From: an uncultured Paracoccaceae bacterium
GTDB lineage: Bacteria; Pseudomonadota; Alphaproteobacteria; Rhodobacterales; Rhodobacteraceae
Reading direction: 5' to 3'
Assembly: GCA_947502145.1 (NCBI GenBank)
Contig: CANMYO010000002.1
Span: forward strand, 372,001-436,000
Length of the DNA stretch: 64,000 nucleotides
How positions within the stretch are numbered: position 1 is the stretch's first letter; each line of letters begins with the position of its first letter. Under the pieces are notes generated by a model. The model was not told the DNA's origin and did no database searches. It worked only from the letters and a program-made list of their open reading frames with translations. This document shows, piece by piece, positions 7,253 through 16,423 of this stretch. A program made the translations under genes and the position numbers.

Positions 7253-8338
7253 ATGCGGGTGTCCGTCCTGGGTGGCGGCATCGCCGGTCTGACAACAGCG
7301 TTGGCATTCGCGCGGCAGGGCGCCAGCGTGCGTGTTTTTGAACGGGCACCAGCGCTGACCGAAGTTGGCGCAGGCTTGCAGGTGACCCCCAATGCCGGGC
7401 GGGTTCTGGAAAAATTGGGTGTATGGCAGCGTCTTTGCGCAACCGGTGTGCGTGCAAAGGCGGTTTTGCCATGCGACGGGGCGACAGGTCGCGTCTTGAT
7501 GCGGCTTGACCTTTCGGAACAGGAACCCGGTTATCTTTTTTTGCATCGTGCTGAACTGATTGATGTTTTGGCCGATGCCTGCCGATCAGCTGGTGTGGAG
7601 ATAATCCTTGGGCGGAACACAGTCCAAGGTGACTGTGATTTGCGCGTTGGGGCGGATGGGTTGCGATCTGAAACCCGCGCAACCCTGAATGGTCAGGCGG
7701 ACCCGTTTTTTACTGGGCAAGTCGCTTGGCGGGCAATTGTGAGTGCAGATGCCCCAGCAGAGGCGCGGATCTGGATGCTACCAGGGGGCCATGTCGTGAC
7801 CTATCCGCTATCCGGCGGTCGTCTCAATATCGTGGCCGTGCAGGAGCGGGCAGAATGGGCGGAAGAGGGCTGGAACCACACAGATGACCCGGCAAACTTG
7901 CGCGCCGCTTTTACGCATGGAGCCAGGGAGTTACGTGGCATTCTTGACCTTGTGACAGAAGTCGGGATCTGGGGTTTGTTTCGGCATCCTGTGGCGCAGA
8001 ACTGGGTTGGAGACGCCGTGGCAATTGTCGGAGATGCAGCGCACCCAACGTTGCCGTTTCTGGCGCAGGGTGCAAATTTGGCGATCGAAGACGCCTATGC
8101 GTTGGCACGGGCCGTCAACGACGGCGGTGTCCGGGATGGACTGCATGCGTATCAGACCCTGCGCAAACCACGCGTGACCCGCGCGATTGCGGCGGCCAAT
8201 GCCAATGCGCAGAATTACCACTTGAAAGGTGTCCGGCGCAGTCTGTCGCATTTTGTCTTGCGCGGCATTGGTGCCGCCGCACCGGGGGCATTTCTGCAAA
8301 GAATGTCATGGCTTTACGACCACGACGTCACCCGCTAG
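7253..8338 (+). CDS. FAD-dependent aromatic-type monooxygenase
   Basis: A 361-residue class A flavoprotein monooxygenase (salicylate/6-hydroxynicotinate hydroxylase-like). The dinucleotide-binding motif LGGGIAGLTTA lies at the N-terminus, the DG-type motif in LRVGADGLRS, and the second FAD motif in GDAAHPTLPFLAQGANLAIED. The start at 7253 is 1 nt past the end of the dksA-like stop codon, so the two may be cotranscribed although functionally unrelated. The substrate cannot be read from sequence. It converges with the small secreted protein gene and overlaps it by 11 nt. Confidence 0.85.
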   Translation: MRVSVLGGGIAGLTTALAFARQGASVRVFERAPALTEVGAGLQVTPNAGRVLEKLGVWQRLCATGVRAKAVLPCDGATGRVLMRLDLSEQEPGYLFLHRAELIDVLADACRSAGVEIILGRNTVQGDCDLRVGADGLRSETRATLNGQADPFFTGQVAWRAIVSADAPAEARIWMLPGGHVVTYPLSGGRLNIVAVQERAEWAEEGWNHTDDPANLRAAFTHGARELRGILDLVTEVGIWGLFRHPVAQNWVGDAVAIVGDAAHPTLPFLAQGANLAIEDAYALARAVNDGGVRDGLHAYQTLRKPRVTRAIAAANANAQNYHLKGVRRSLSHFVLRGIGAAAPGAFLQRMSWLYDHDVTR

Positions 8339-8669
8339 GCCAGTTTCGTCCCGCTTCTGCTGTTGCGCGTTCCAAAACCTCCATCGTGCGATAATCGACA
8401 CGGTAGACGTCTTCTTCGATCCGGAAATAGACCCAGCCATCTCGGGCGACCGGCAGGCCGTACCACCGCGCGTTTAACACCATCGAATATTTGCCGCGGG
8501 GCAGAATTGCGCCGATTTCAACGGGGGGCGGCCCCAGCGAGCGTTGAGATTGCGGAACAGAGATGATTTTTGCCGTTGCGCAGCCTGCGCCAGTATTGGC
8601 GGTCAGACATTGCGCTTGCGCTGACCCGGATGCGAAAAGACCTATACATATGATGAGTTTGCGCAGCAT
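8328..8669 (-). CDS. Small secreted protein of unknown function
   Basis: A 113-residue protein with a clear Sec signal peptide (hydrophobic core LIICIGLFASGSAQAQ, cleavage expected after AQA). The mature part has two cysteines close together (CLTANTGAGC) and a beta-rich C-terminal half, ILPRGKYSMVLNARWYGLP then DGWVYFRIEEDVYRVD, a pattern I associate with small periplasmic proteins of Rhodobacterales. It starts 4 nt after the exonuclease III stop, so it is probably cotranscribed from the xthA promoter. Confidence 0.65.
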   Translation of the reverse strand: MLRKLIICIGLFASGSAQAQCLTANTGAGCATAKIISVPQSQRSLGPPPVEIGAILPRGKYSMVLNARWYGLPVARDGWVYFRIEEDVYRVDYRTMEVLERATAEAGRNWPSG

Positions 8670-8672
8670 TCT

Positions 8673-9479
8673 TCAGGCGGCTAAATCGACCCAGACGGGC
8701 ACGTGGTCTGAAGGCTTTTCCCGGCCGCGCACTTCGGATTCGATCCAGCAACCAGACAGAAGATCGGCACATTGCGGTGTCAGAAGGAAGTGATCGATGC
8801 GGATGCCATCATTTCTTTCCCATGCGCCAGCTTGATAGTCCCAAAAGGAATAATGCCCTTCGCCCAGCGTTGTTGCGCGGAAGGCTTCGGTAAATCCGAG
8901 GTTTTGGATGCGCCGAAATGCAGCCCGCGAGGGCAGGCGGTGCAAAGCGTCTTCGCGCCAGGCCTCTGGCCGCTTGGCGTCTTCGGGTTGTGGAATAATG
9001 TTGTAATCCCCCGCCATCAGGGCCGGCATTTCATCGTTCAGCAGGTGTTGGGCACGTTGATAAAGGCGTTCCATCCAGTTGAGTTTATAGGCATATTTTC
9101 CACCCTCGACGGGCGATCCGTCGTCGTTAAGCGTGACCGGGTTCCCATTTGGCAGATAAAGCCCACAGACCCGGACGGGCGTATCGCCCATGACGGTGGC
9201 CTCAATCCAGCGCGCTTGTGGGTCATCCTCATCGCCGGGCAAGCCACGGGTCACATCCTCGAGCGGGATTTTGGACAGGATCGCGACCCCATTGAAGCCC
9301 TTTTGTCCATGCGTTTCAACGATGTATCCCATGTCCTCAAAGTGTTCGCGGGGGAAATTTTCGTCAATGGACTTGATTTCCTGCAGCAGTGCGACGTCCG
9401 GTTTGGATGCCGCCAACCAGTCGGAAAGAGCCCCGATCCGAGCTTTCACGCCATTGATGTTGAACGTCGCGATCTTCAT
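8673..9479 (-). CDS. xthA: Exodeoxyribonuclease III
   Basis: A 268-residue AP endonuclease / 3'-5' exonuclease of base-excision repair. Motifs of the EEP fold are present: IATFNINGVKARI at the N-terminus, LLQEIKS with the metal-binding Glu, LYLPNGNP, the catalytic AGDYNIIP, and SDHVPVWVDL with the final Asp-His. The ATG at 9479 follows GGGGAAGA and fits the family N-terminus exactly; the longer in-frame extension upstream is not homologous. The small secreted protein gene follows 4 nt downstream. Confidence 0.93.
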   Translation of the reverse strand: MKIATFNINGVKARIGALSDWLAASKPDVALLQEIKSIDENFPREHFEDMGYIVETHGQKGFNGVAILSKIPLEDVTRGLPGDEDDPQARWIEATVMGDTPVRVCGLYLPNGNPVTLNDDGSPVEGGKYAYKLNWMERLYQRAQHLLNDEMPALMAGDYNIIPQPEDAKRPEAWREDALHRLPSRAAFRRIQNLGFTEAFRATTLGEGHYSFWDYQAGAWERNDGIRIDHFLLTPQCADLLSGCWIESEVRGREKPSDHVPVWVDLAA

Positions 9480-9891
9480 AAATTCTTCCCCTGCGTTGCG
9501 GCGAATATCAACGATGCGGAAGGCGTAAACAACCCATTCATGAATGAAGCTCGCAAGATGTCGCGTTAAATGGAATTGCCTTTCACCTGCGTGTAGGGAT
9601 GAGGTCGGTCTGCGGACGATGCGGATTTGTAGGGGGGCGGATACTGCTAATACAGCAAACCTTCGCATCGGCGGCATATCTGTCGCTGTGTATCTGCGCG
9701 TGTCGCACAAGGACGCTGTGCGACGGTATCAGTTTCGGCGATGTCGTTTTGCGCCCCATGGAAGTCGGCGATGCAGATTTTGTAGTTGCCGCATTGGACA
9801 TCAACGTCGCGCCGCGTGCGATTACAGAGACGACGTAAGCTTGTCGCAGATATTCATCCATATTCTGGTCAATAAGGTTGAATATGAATTG
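9480..9891. other. 412-bp intergenic stretch without a supported gene
   Basis: Lies between the xthA start and the 3' end of the response-regulator gene. A forward frame at 9599-9838 contains a GNAT-like phrase (VLRPMEVGDADFV), but there is no ribosome binding site and it is too short and cysteine-rich to support. It probably contains the xthA promoter and perhaps a gene relic. Confidence 0.4.
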
Positions 9892-11220
9892 CTATTCCGT
9901 TTCGGGATTGTCTTCGGCGGCAGACGACAATCCGTACCTGCGCATCTTGTCATTCAGGGTGCGGCGAGGAAGGCCCAGCGTCTTTGCGGCGCGCAGGGTA
10001 TTGCCCTTATGGGTATCCAAAACTGCTGAGATTTCCCGCGCTTCAAATTCGGAAACCCTTTGTGCCAGCGTGACGGGGCCGGGCGCAAGGCTCTCCATTC
10101 CGTCCAAATCAAAAAGGCCAAGCGCGTAGGCTTCGGCGCTTGTCTTGAGTTCACGCACATTGCCGCTCCAAGCCTGCCGCTTGAGCTTTTGCAGCAGTGT
10201 CCAGGGCACCTCCGGGTCGGCGCGGCCGTAACGTCGCGCTGCAAGCTGCGCGTAATGAACAAAGATGAGTGGAACATCTTCACCGGCTTCATGCAGGGTC
10301 GGGGTCGTCAGCTCTGCACCGGCGAGCCGAAAATAGAAATCCGCGCGAAAGGTACTAAGCGTGCGCAGATTGTTCTTTGTCGTGGCAATGACCCTGACAT
10401 CGAGGGGCCGCGCGGCGGTCTCGCCCATTCGTTCGAAACAGCGTTCCTGCAAGACACGTAGCAACTTGGCCTGAATGGACACGGGCATCGTTTCGACTTC
10501 GTCCAGCATGAGCGTGCCACCGTGCGCCGCCTCAAGTTTTCCCGCCCGTCCCTCGGTGTCATGCGCGAACACGCCCGCGCCATGTCCAAACAAGATGGTT
10601 TCGGCCATCGCTTCCGGTAAGACCGCACAATTGAGCGCAACAAAGGGTGCGTCACAGCGGGTCCCTCCGGCATGGATCGCGCGCGCCGCGAGTTCCTTTC
10701 CCGTGCCTGTTTCGCCAGTGATCAGAACATCAACATCAACCGAGGCAAGCGCCGCAATGCGTTTGCGAAATTCGCGCATCGCACGGGATTTTCCAAGGAT
10801 GCTTGCGTCGGCGCGCTCTGCCAGAACCGTTTGCAGGCGGGCAACCTCGCGCCGGGCGGCCTGCGCGTCCAGCGCGCGCCGAATGACCGTAAGCAAATGC
10901 GCGGAATCGTATGGCTTCTCCAGAAAATCCTCTGCGCCTTCGCGCATGGCATGAACTGCGTGGCCAATGTCGCCATGGCCCGTCAACAAAACCAAAGGCA
11001 CATCGAGCGCCTGTGCCCTGACTTCCTTGAGAAACGCGATACCATCCATTCTCGGCATGCGAAGATCGCTGATGATCAGATCGGGCCCATGCACCATTGC
11101 GGCCAACGCGTCCCCCGCCGATGGAAAAGCGTGCGCCGCATAGCCGGATGTTTCGATCAGATCGCAAAGAGCGGACAGATGATCGGCATCGTCGTCGACG
11201 ATGAATATGCGGGCACTCAT
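9892..11220 (-). CDS. NtrC/DctD-family response regulator lacking the GAFTGA loop
   Basis: A 442-residue regulator: receiver domain (D52 in IISDLRMPRMDG, Lys102 in EKPYD), AAA+ domain with Walker A GETGTGKE (169-176) and Walker B GGTLMLDEVE (234-243), and a Fis-type helix-turn-helix at the C-terminus (GNTLRAAKTLGLPRRTL). It is closest to DctD. At residues 208-230, where sigma-54 activators have FGHxxGAFTGA, this protein reads FGHGAGVFAHDTEGRAGK; the essential Thr and GA are gone, so sigma-54 remodelling is doubtful. The start overlaps the kinase gene stop (ATGA), and the pair should control the neighbouring TRAP genes. Confidence 0.88.
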   Translation of the reverse strand: MSARIFIVDDDADHLSALCDLIETSGYAAHAFPSAGDALAAMVHGPDLIISDLRMPRMDGIAFLKEVRAQALDVPLVLLTGHGDIGHAVHAMREGAEDFLEKPYDSAHLLTVIRRALDAQAARREVARLQTVLAERADASILGKSRAMREFRKRIAALASVDVDVLITGETGTGKELAARAIHAGGTRCDAPFVALNCAVLPEAMAETILFGHGAGVFAHDTEGRAGKLEAAHGGTLMLDEVETMPVSIQAKLLRVLQERCFERMGETAARPLDVRVIATTKNNLRTLSTFRADFYFRLAGAELTTPTLHEAGEDVPLIFVHYAQLAARRYGRADPEVPWTLLQKLKRQAWSGNVRELKTSAEAYALGLFDLDGMESLAPGPVTLAQRVSEFEAREISAVLDTHKGNTLRAAKTLGLPRRTLNDKMRRYGLSSAAEDNPETE

Positions 11221-12956
11221 GCGGCGGTCGCCTCTTGCTCCATCGCCAGCGGCAAGGTGACGGTCACCTGCGTGCCTGCGCCTTTTGCCGACAAGATGTT
11301 GAGCGACCCGTTGAAATCGGCAAGAATTGCCTTGCAGATCGCCAGCCCAAGACCCAATCCCTCACCTTTCAGCTTGGTCGAATTGAAGGGTTCGCCAACC
11401 ACCGTGAGGTCCGCTTCGGCGATGCCGACACCGGTATCGCTTACACACAGACGAGCCTCATTGTCCTGTGTCGTGAGCGTGATGGCGATACTCGGATCGG
11501 GTGTTTCGGCTATCGCGTCCAGCGCGTTCAGCAGCAGATTGACAACAATCTGCTCGATCCGGATGGCCCCAGCCATCACGAACACCGGATCATCGGGGTT
11601 TTGATATTCGGGCGTTATTTCAAGGTCCCGCAGCCGGGGTTCGACCAGATCCAATGCCGCTGTCACGGACGCACGCATGTCGATCAGAGACAGCTCCACC
11701 ACATCCTTACTGGCAAAACTCTTGAGATGCTTTGTTGTTCGCTGCATTCGGCGGATCATTTCCCGTGCCTTCCCCAGACGGGTCAGCGTGGTAGGATCAT
11801 CGCTGCCAACGCCCATTTCCGCCGCCGAAAGCGTTGCTTCCATTGCCGCGAGGGGCTGGCTGATCTCATGTACAATCGCCGTGGACATCCGCCCAAGCGC
11901 GGCCATCTTTTCAGTATGAACAAGCGCATCTTGCGCTGCCCTCAGATCCACCTCGGCCTGTCGGCGCGCGTCCACCTCGCAGGCAAGGTCAGCCGTGCGT
12001 GCGATCACCATGGCTTCCAGCTTTTCTGACTGTGAAAGGCGCAATGCAACGATCTGGCGACGTTGCTCCCAGGTCTTGAGTGCGGCTGCAATCGCGAGCG
12101 TCCCAAGGGCTGCAAGTGCGGCCCAGCCGAATGACAATAGCTGTAACTGAGTGGTCGAGCGTGCGGCAATGACCTGCCAGCCGGTTGCCGGCATCGGAGC
12201 AATGCGGGCGATCCAGGCACTGCCCTTGGCATCACTCCCGTCGATACGGCCCTCTACCAGCGGCTCGGACTCCGCCAATGCCACGCCATCATACGCGCGG
12301 GTGGCGCGGATGCGTTCTAGGACATCGCCATCAAGGCGCGTCAACGCCCGGTATTGCCAGTCCGGTCGCGCGGAAAGGAACACAACACCATTCTCATCGG
12401 CCAGGGCAACATCGGCATTCGCAGAGCGCCAGATGTCCTGAAGAGGGCGCAGGTCCAGCTTTACAACCAGAACGCCAACTGGTTCGGTCGCGTCAATGCG
12501 GGTGGACAGAAAATACCCGGGCACGCCTGTCGTCACCCCAATGGCGTAAAACCGGCCTTGCCCTGTGGACATCGCGTCCTGGAAATAGGGGCGAAACGCA
12601 TAGTTTTCACCGACAAAGCTGCCCTCTCGGTTCCAGTTCGATGCCGCGATCGTCTCGCCCTGCGCGTTGATCAGAAACAACTCTCCGGCATGCGCATGCA
12701 CGGCGACGGTTTCCAGATAGGTGTTGGCCGCCTGCAAGGACCCCGTTCCCGCCAGTGCGTCCCGCACACGGACATCCTCGGCCGCGACGGCAGGCAGGGA
12801 TCGCAGGCGCTCTACCTCGGCCTCGACAGCGCGCGCGGTCAGCAGCAAGGTCCGGTCCAGTTCGGTGCGCGCTGCCACCAGGCCCAGATTCTGCGCAGCA
12901 ACCCAGACCAGGGCAGCGGCAAGACCCGCGATGAGCATGGGTCTTTTCATGATCAT
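11217..12956 (-). CDS. DctB-like sensor histidine kinase
   Basis: A 579-residue membrane kinase. An N-terminal helix (about residues 5-28) and a second TM around 275-293 bracket a ~245-residue periplasmic double-Cache-type sensor (features: FVGENYAFRPYFQDAM, GVPGYFLSTRID). A short coiled coil leads into HisKA (TAIVHEISQPLAAMEATL, phospho-His) and a HATPase domain with N-box NLLLNALDAI, DTGVGIAEAD and GLGLGLAICK. The architecture matches DctB, the C4-dicarboxylate sensor. The ligand is probably what the adjacent TAXI transporter carries. ATG at 12956, or 12950 after ATGATC. It starts 4 nt beyond the TRAP permease stop. Confidence 0.9.
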   Translation of the reverse strand: MIMKRPMLIAGLAAALVWVAAQNLGLVAARTELDRTLLLTARAVEAEVERLRSLPAVAAEDVRVRDALAGTGSLQAANTYLETVAVHAHAGELFLINAQGETIAASNWNREGSFVGENYAFRPYFQDAMSTGQGRFYAIGVTTGVPGYFLSTRIDATEPVGVLVVKLDLRPLQDIWRSANADVALADENGVVFLSARPDWQYRALTRLDGDVLERIRATRAYDGVALAESEPLVEGRIDGSDAKGSAWIARIAPMPATGWQVIAARSTTQLQLLSFGWAALAALGTLAIAAALKTWEQRRQIVALRLSQSEKLEAMVIARTADLACEVDARRQAEVDLRAAQDALVHTEKMAALGRMSTAIVHEISQPLAAMEATLSAAEMGVGSDDPTTLTRLGKAREMIRRMQRTTKHLKSFASKDVVELSLIDMRASVTAALDLVEPRLRDLEITPEYQNPDDPVFVMAGAIRIEQIVVNLLLNALDAIAETPDPSIAITLTTQDNEARLCVSDTGVGIAEADLTVVGEPFNSTKLKGEGLGLGLAICKAILADFNGSLNILSAKGAGTQVTVTLPLAMEQEATAA

Positions 12957-12960
12957 CGCG

Positions 12961-14970
12961 TCAGGTATCCGAAAGGCTTCGCCCGTCCGGTGCTCCCCCC
13001 GCCCGAGAGCTGTCCCGACGTGCCTGCGTCCAGTTCATGAAAAGCAGAGCGGTGATCAGAGCAGCGCCCAAAACTTCGACCGTGAGGTCGGGCCAGAACA
13101 GCGCGACCACGCCCGGCATCAGAGCAATGCGCATCCACAACCGCATGGGCGCGAACAGGAACCCTTCCAGCACGGCGGCGAAGGCGATCAGTCCCACGAT
13201 GGCGATTGCCCCGCTCCAGATCACCAGCCACAAGGGCCCACCGAGAATGATTTCCTCGTTGAACACCATGAACAGCGGAATCAGGTAAAGACCCTTCGCG
13301 TATTTCCATGCCTGAAAACTGGTCTCCATGGGTTTACTGCCCGCAATCGCCGCGCCGGCAAATCCGGCAAGGGCGACAGGCGGCGTCACGTTGCTGTCCT
13401 GAGAGTACCAGAACACCACCAGATGTGCGATCAAAAGCGGTACGCCGAATTCTTCGGTCAAAGCCGGACCGACAAGAATGATCAGCACGATATAGGCCGC
13501 CGTGACCGGCAACCCCATCCCGAGGATCAGGCTCGCAAGCAGGACAAGGATCAGCGCCAACACCAGGTTACCACCCGAGAAAGCGATCATCATGGCCGAG
13601 AATTTCAACCCAAGCCCGGTGAGCCCGACGACGCCGACGATGATGCCGGCAACGGCACAGGCCACCGAAACCGCAACCGCATTGCGTGCGCCCAGATCCA
13701 GCGCGTTGAGAACGATTGCGATACCACGGCGGCACAGGGCAACGAACCCCTCCTGGGTCGGCCCCGTCGCCATGAATGACCAAAGCGCGCGCGCCGCCGC
13801 TGCTGCGAGGATGGCCAGAATGGCGTAAAAGCCAACGCGCATCGGGGAATAGCCTGCAACCAGCAGAGCCACCAGCGCCACCAGCGGCAGCAGGAAATGC
13901 CAGCCCTCCGCCATGACCTCGCGCACCTTGGGCAGCTCCGCGGCGGTCAGACCGGTCATGCCCTGCTTGATGGCCGCGATATGGACCAGCAGATAGACGG
14001 TGCCGAAATAGAGAATGGCAGGAAAGATGGAAACCAGCACGATATCGACATAGGGAACACGGGTGAATTCGCTCATCAGAAACGCGCCCGCGCCCATCAG
14101 GGGCGGCATGATCTGCCCGCCGGTGGAGGCCGCGGCCTCGATACCGCCGGCCTGTGCAGGCCGGTAGCCAAGACGCTTCATCAGCGGAATGGTGAAGGCA
14201 CCGGTCGTGACCACGTTGGCAATCGCTGATCCCGAAATGGATCCCATGCCTGCGCTGGCGATGACGGCGGCCTTTGCCGGACCGCCCCGCTGCTTTCCCG
14301 CCGCCGCATAGGCCAGATCGATGAAGAATTTCCCGGCACCGGTCACCTCTAGAAAGGCACCGAACAGGACGAAGATAAACACGAATGTTGCGGCAACGCC
14401 CAGGGGGATACCGAATATCCCTTCGGCGCCCAGTGTCATCTGGCTGGCGACCCGATCCAGCGAATAGCCCCGGTGGTTCAGAATGCCGGGCATCGTGTCT
14501 GCCAGAAACGGCAGTTCGCCCCGGCTGCCCGCGAAAGCGTAGACGATGAACAACGCCCCGATCACCGTCATGCCAAGGCCCACGGCGCGGCGCGCGGCCT
14601 CAAGCACAACAACGATGGTCACGATCCCGACCCAGACATCGATGTCGCGCGGAAAGACCTGATTGGCAATGATGTCGATGTTGGTTGGGACCCACGCTCC
14701 CGCGAGCACGCTGGCCGCGATCAGAACCCCATCAATGGCCCAACCCAGCATCCCGCGTGGCCGGTCGCGGCCAAAGACGGGATAGATCAGAAAACACAGG
14801 ACCAGAACAAAACCCAGGTGGATCGGGCGTTGATAGAACAATCCCAGAGGCTGCACACCGGCTGCATAGAGCTGGAACAGCGACAACGCGATGCCGATCA
14901 CCGTGATGGCCCGCAAGACCATGCGCGGTTGCGTCACCTCGGGTGGGTTGATGTCGATCGTGGGGCTCAT
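12961..14970 (-). CDS. TRAP transporter fused permease (TAXI type)
   Basis: A 669-residue polytopic protein combining the small (DctQ-like, N-terminal ~180 residues) and large (DctM-like) TRAP permease subunits, as is normal for TAXI systems. The DctM-type core shows GSISGSAIANVVTTGAFTIPLMK and the repeated half VTPPVALAGFAGAAIAGS. The C-terminal ~110 residues form extra helices. It should drive Na+-dependent uptake of an organic acid delivered by the TAXI binding protein at 15437. The start overlaps the DUF1850 stop by 4 nt, and the gene order binding protein - DUF1850 - permease - kinase - regulator forms one reverse-strand operon. Confidence 0.93.
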   Translation of the reverse strand: MSPTIDINPPEVTQPRMVLRAITVIGIALSLFQLYAAGVQPLGLFYQRPIHLGFVLVLCFLIYPVFGRDRPRGMLGWAIDGVLIAASVLAGAWVPTNIDIIANQVFPRDIDVWVGIVTIVVVLEAARRAVGLGMTVIGALFIVYAFAGSRGELPFLADTMPGILNHRGYSLDRVASQMTLGAEGIFGIPLGVAATFVFIFVLFGAFLEVTGAGKFFIDLAYAAAGKQRGGPAKAAVIASAGMGSISGSAIANVVTTGAFTIPLMKRLGYRPAQAGGIEAAASTGGQIMPPLMGAGAFLMSEFTRVPYVDIVLVSIFPAILYFGTVYLLVHIAAIKQGMTGLTAAELPKVREVMAEGWHFLLPLVALVALLVAGYSPMRVGFYAILAILAAAAARALWSFMATGPTQEGFVALCRRGIAIVLNALDLGARNAVAVSVACAVAGIIVGVVGLTGLGLKFSAMMIAFSGGNLVLALILVLLASLILGMGLPVTAAYIVLIILVGPALTEEFGVPLLIAHLVVFWYSQDSNVTPPVALAGFAGAAIAGSKPMETSFQAWKYAKGLYLIPLFMVFNEEIILGGPLWLVIWSGAIAIVGLIAFAAVLEGFLFAPMRLWMRIALMPGVVALFWPDLTVEVLGAALITALLFMNWTQARRDSSRAGGAPDGRSLSDT

Positions 14971-15440
14971 TTTTTCAAACTTCCAGTTAATGCTATGCGG
15001 ACACGTTCACGTGGCGCAACCGCCGAAAGCGATATGATGTGTTCACCCACTTGCAGCCGGTGGTCGACCGCCCCCGACCCAGGGCGAATGATGTAGGCGT
15101 TGCCAGGCACAGCTTCGTCAATGTTCAGGATATAGTATCCACCCAGCCCGTCCGAGACCTGTTCGCCACGACCGGGGATGTGGCCCAGACCGGCTGCGAA
15201 GTCAGGCTGATGCGACCGCACCAGAACCATGTGCCCGTCGCGGTTTTCATAGCAATCCGAAACTTCAAACCCTTTGACGGAATGATGCCACAACACACAC
15301 CACCCGGAGCCCTGCGGCACCGACAGACGCGCGATCTCGGTTCCGTCAGCCACGCGGGTGGCGACAAGTTCCTGACCGGACGCGGCCGGGGGCAGCAGGA
15401 AGAGGAGGGCCAAAAGCCCTCCTTGCAGTGCGTGGATCAT
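14967..15440 (-). CDS. DUF1850 domain protein
   Basis: A 157-residue exported protein: signal peptide ALLFLLPPAASGQ, then a DUF1850 core with WCVLWHHSVKGFEVSDCYE, including a cysteine pair, and GHIPGRGEQV. DUF1850 genes regularly sit between the binding protein and the fused permease of TAXI TRAP systems, exactly as here, and overlap both (4 nt at each end). An accessory periplasmic role in the transporter is inferred from this conserved context. No catalytic residues are known. Confidence 0.85.
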   Translation of the reverse strand: MIHALQGGLLALLFLLPPAASGQELVATRVADGTEIARLSVPQGSGWCVLWHHSVKGFEVSDCYENRDGHMVLVRSHQPDFAAGLGHIPGRGEQVSDGLGGYYILNIDEAVPGNAYIIRPGSGAVDHRLQVGEHIISLSAVAPRERVRIALTGSLKK

Positions 15441-16423
15441 TCACGCAGGTCGTCCGGCACTTCGGCGCCGACCTCGTCGTAGTACCGCAGCGCACCGGGG
15501 TGCAGCGGGATCGGCGTGGCCCCCATCGTGAACTCGATCGTGGTTTCGTTCGCGGCAGGATGGATCGCCTGAAGCTCGGCGATGTTCTCGAAGATGGCTT
15601 TGGTCAGCTCATAGGCCAGATCGTCGGACATCTCGGATGACACTGTCAGAACGTTGGGAATGCCCAGGACGGTAATGTCATCGGTCACACCGTTATAGCT
15701 GTTGCCCGGCAACTTGGTTGTCGCGAAGGTCTCATCGGCGGCCATTGCGGCATCAAGTTCGGCTTGCGTCAGTGCGATGATCACGATGTCCTGCGTTGTC
15801 GCAAGGTTCAGGATCGAAGAGGTCGGGGCCCCTACGGACCAGAAGCCTGCATCGATATCGCCGTTGGCCAGCGCATCCGCGGTCTCGTTGAAGTTCAGAC
15901 GCTGCTCTTCGATATCGTCGTAGGTGATGCCGTTCGCTTCAAGGATGGCGGCGGTGTTGACCTCGGTCCCTGAGCCGGGGGCGCCGATGGACACACGCTT
16001 GCCGCGCAGGTCGTCAAGCGAAGTAATCCCGCTGCTTTCCAGCGCCACAATATGCACCATATTGGCGTAGAGTGAGGCGAGCCCGCGCACCATATCAAGT
16101 TGCTGGCCCTCGAACTTGCCCGTGCCAGTGTAGGCTTGCGCCACGGTGTCGGCCAATGCGATCGCAAGATCCGCATCGCCGGTGGCGATCAAGCCCATGT
16201 TTTCGACCGAAGCGCCGGTCACTTCGGCGGTTGCGGAATAGCCTTCGACGTGATTGTTGACGATTTCCGCCAAACCACCGCCAACCGGGTAATAGGTGCC
16301 GCCCGTTCCGCCTGTAGCGATTGAAAGCTGGTCTTGTGCCATCGCAGGCGCGCCAAGGCTCATAGCGAACAGCGTAGCCGTTCCAAGCAAGCCCAGTGGC
16401 CCGCGAAATGCGTGAATAGTCAT
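15437..16423 (-). CDS. TAXI-family TRAP solute-binding protein
   Basis: A 328-residue periplasmic binding protein. The signal peptide ends in GAPAMAQDQ. The mature N-terminus has the TAXI signature IATGGTGGTYYPVGGGLAEI, followed by VENMGLIATGDADLAIALAD and the ligand-cleft segment GAPGSGTEVNTAAILEA. The ATG at 16423 is preceded by GGGAGGAAGAC, so I prefer it to an in-frame ATG at 16486 that would place extra residues before the signal peptide. First gene of the TRAP operon. The ligand is unknown; many TAXI proteins bind small dicarboxylates or glutamate. Confidence 0.92.
   Translation of the reverse strand: MTIHAFRGPLGLLGTATLFAMSLGAPAMAQDQLSIATGGTGGTYYPVGGGLAEIVNNHVEGYSATAEVTGASVENMGLIATGDADLAIALADTVAQAYTGTGKFEGQQLDMVRGLASLYANMVHIVALESSGITSLDDLRGKRVSIGAPGSGTEVNTAAILEANGITYDDIEEQRLNFNETADALANGDIDAGFWSVGAPTSSILNLATTQDIVIIALTQAELDAAMAADETFATTKLPGNSYNGVTDDITVLGIPNVLTVSSEMSDDLAYELTKAIFENIAELQAIHPAANETTIEFTMGATPIPLHPGALRYYDEVGAEVPDDLRE

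Noticed and set aside
9599-9838. Forward ORF with a GNAT-like phrase (VLRPMEVGDADFV)
   Set aside because: No ribosome binding site, Cys-rich N-terminus unlike a real protein, and too short for an acetyltransferase. At most a relic.
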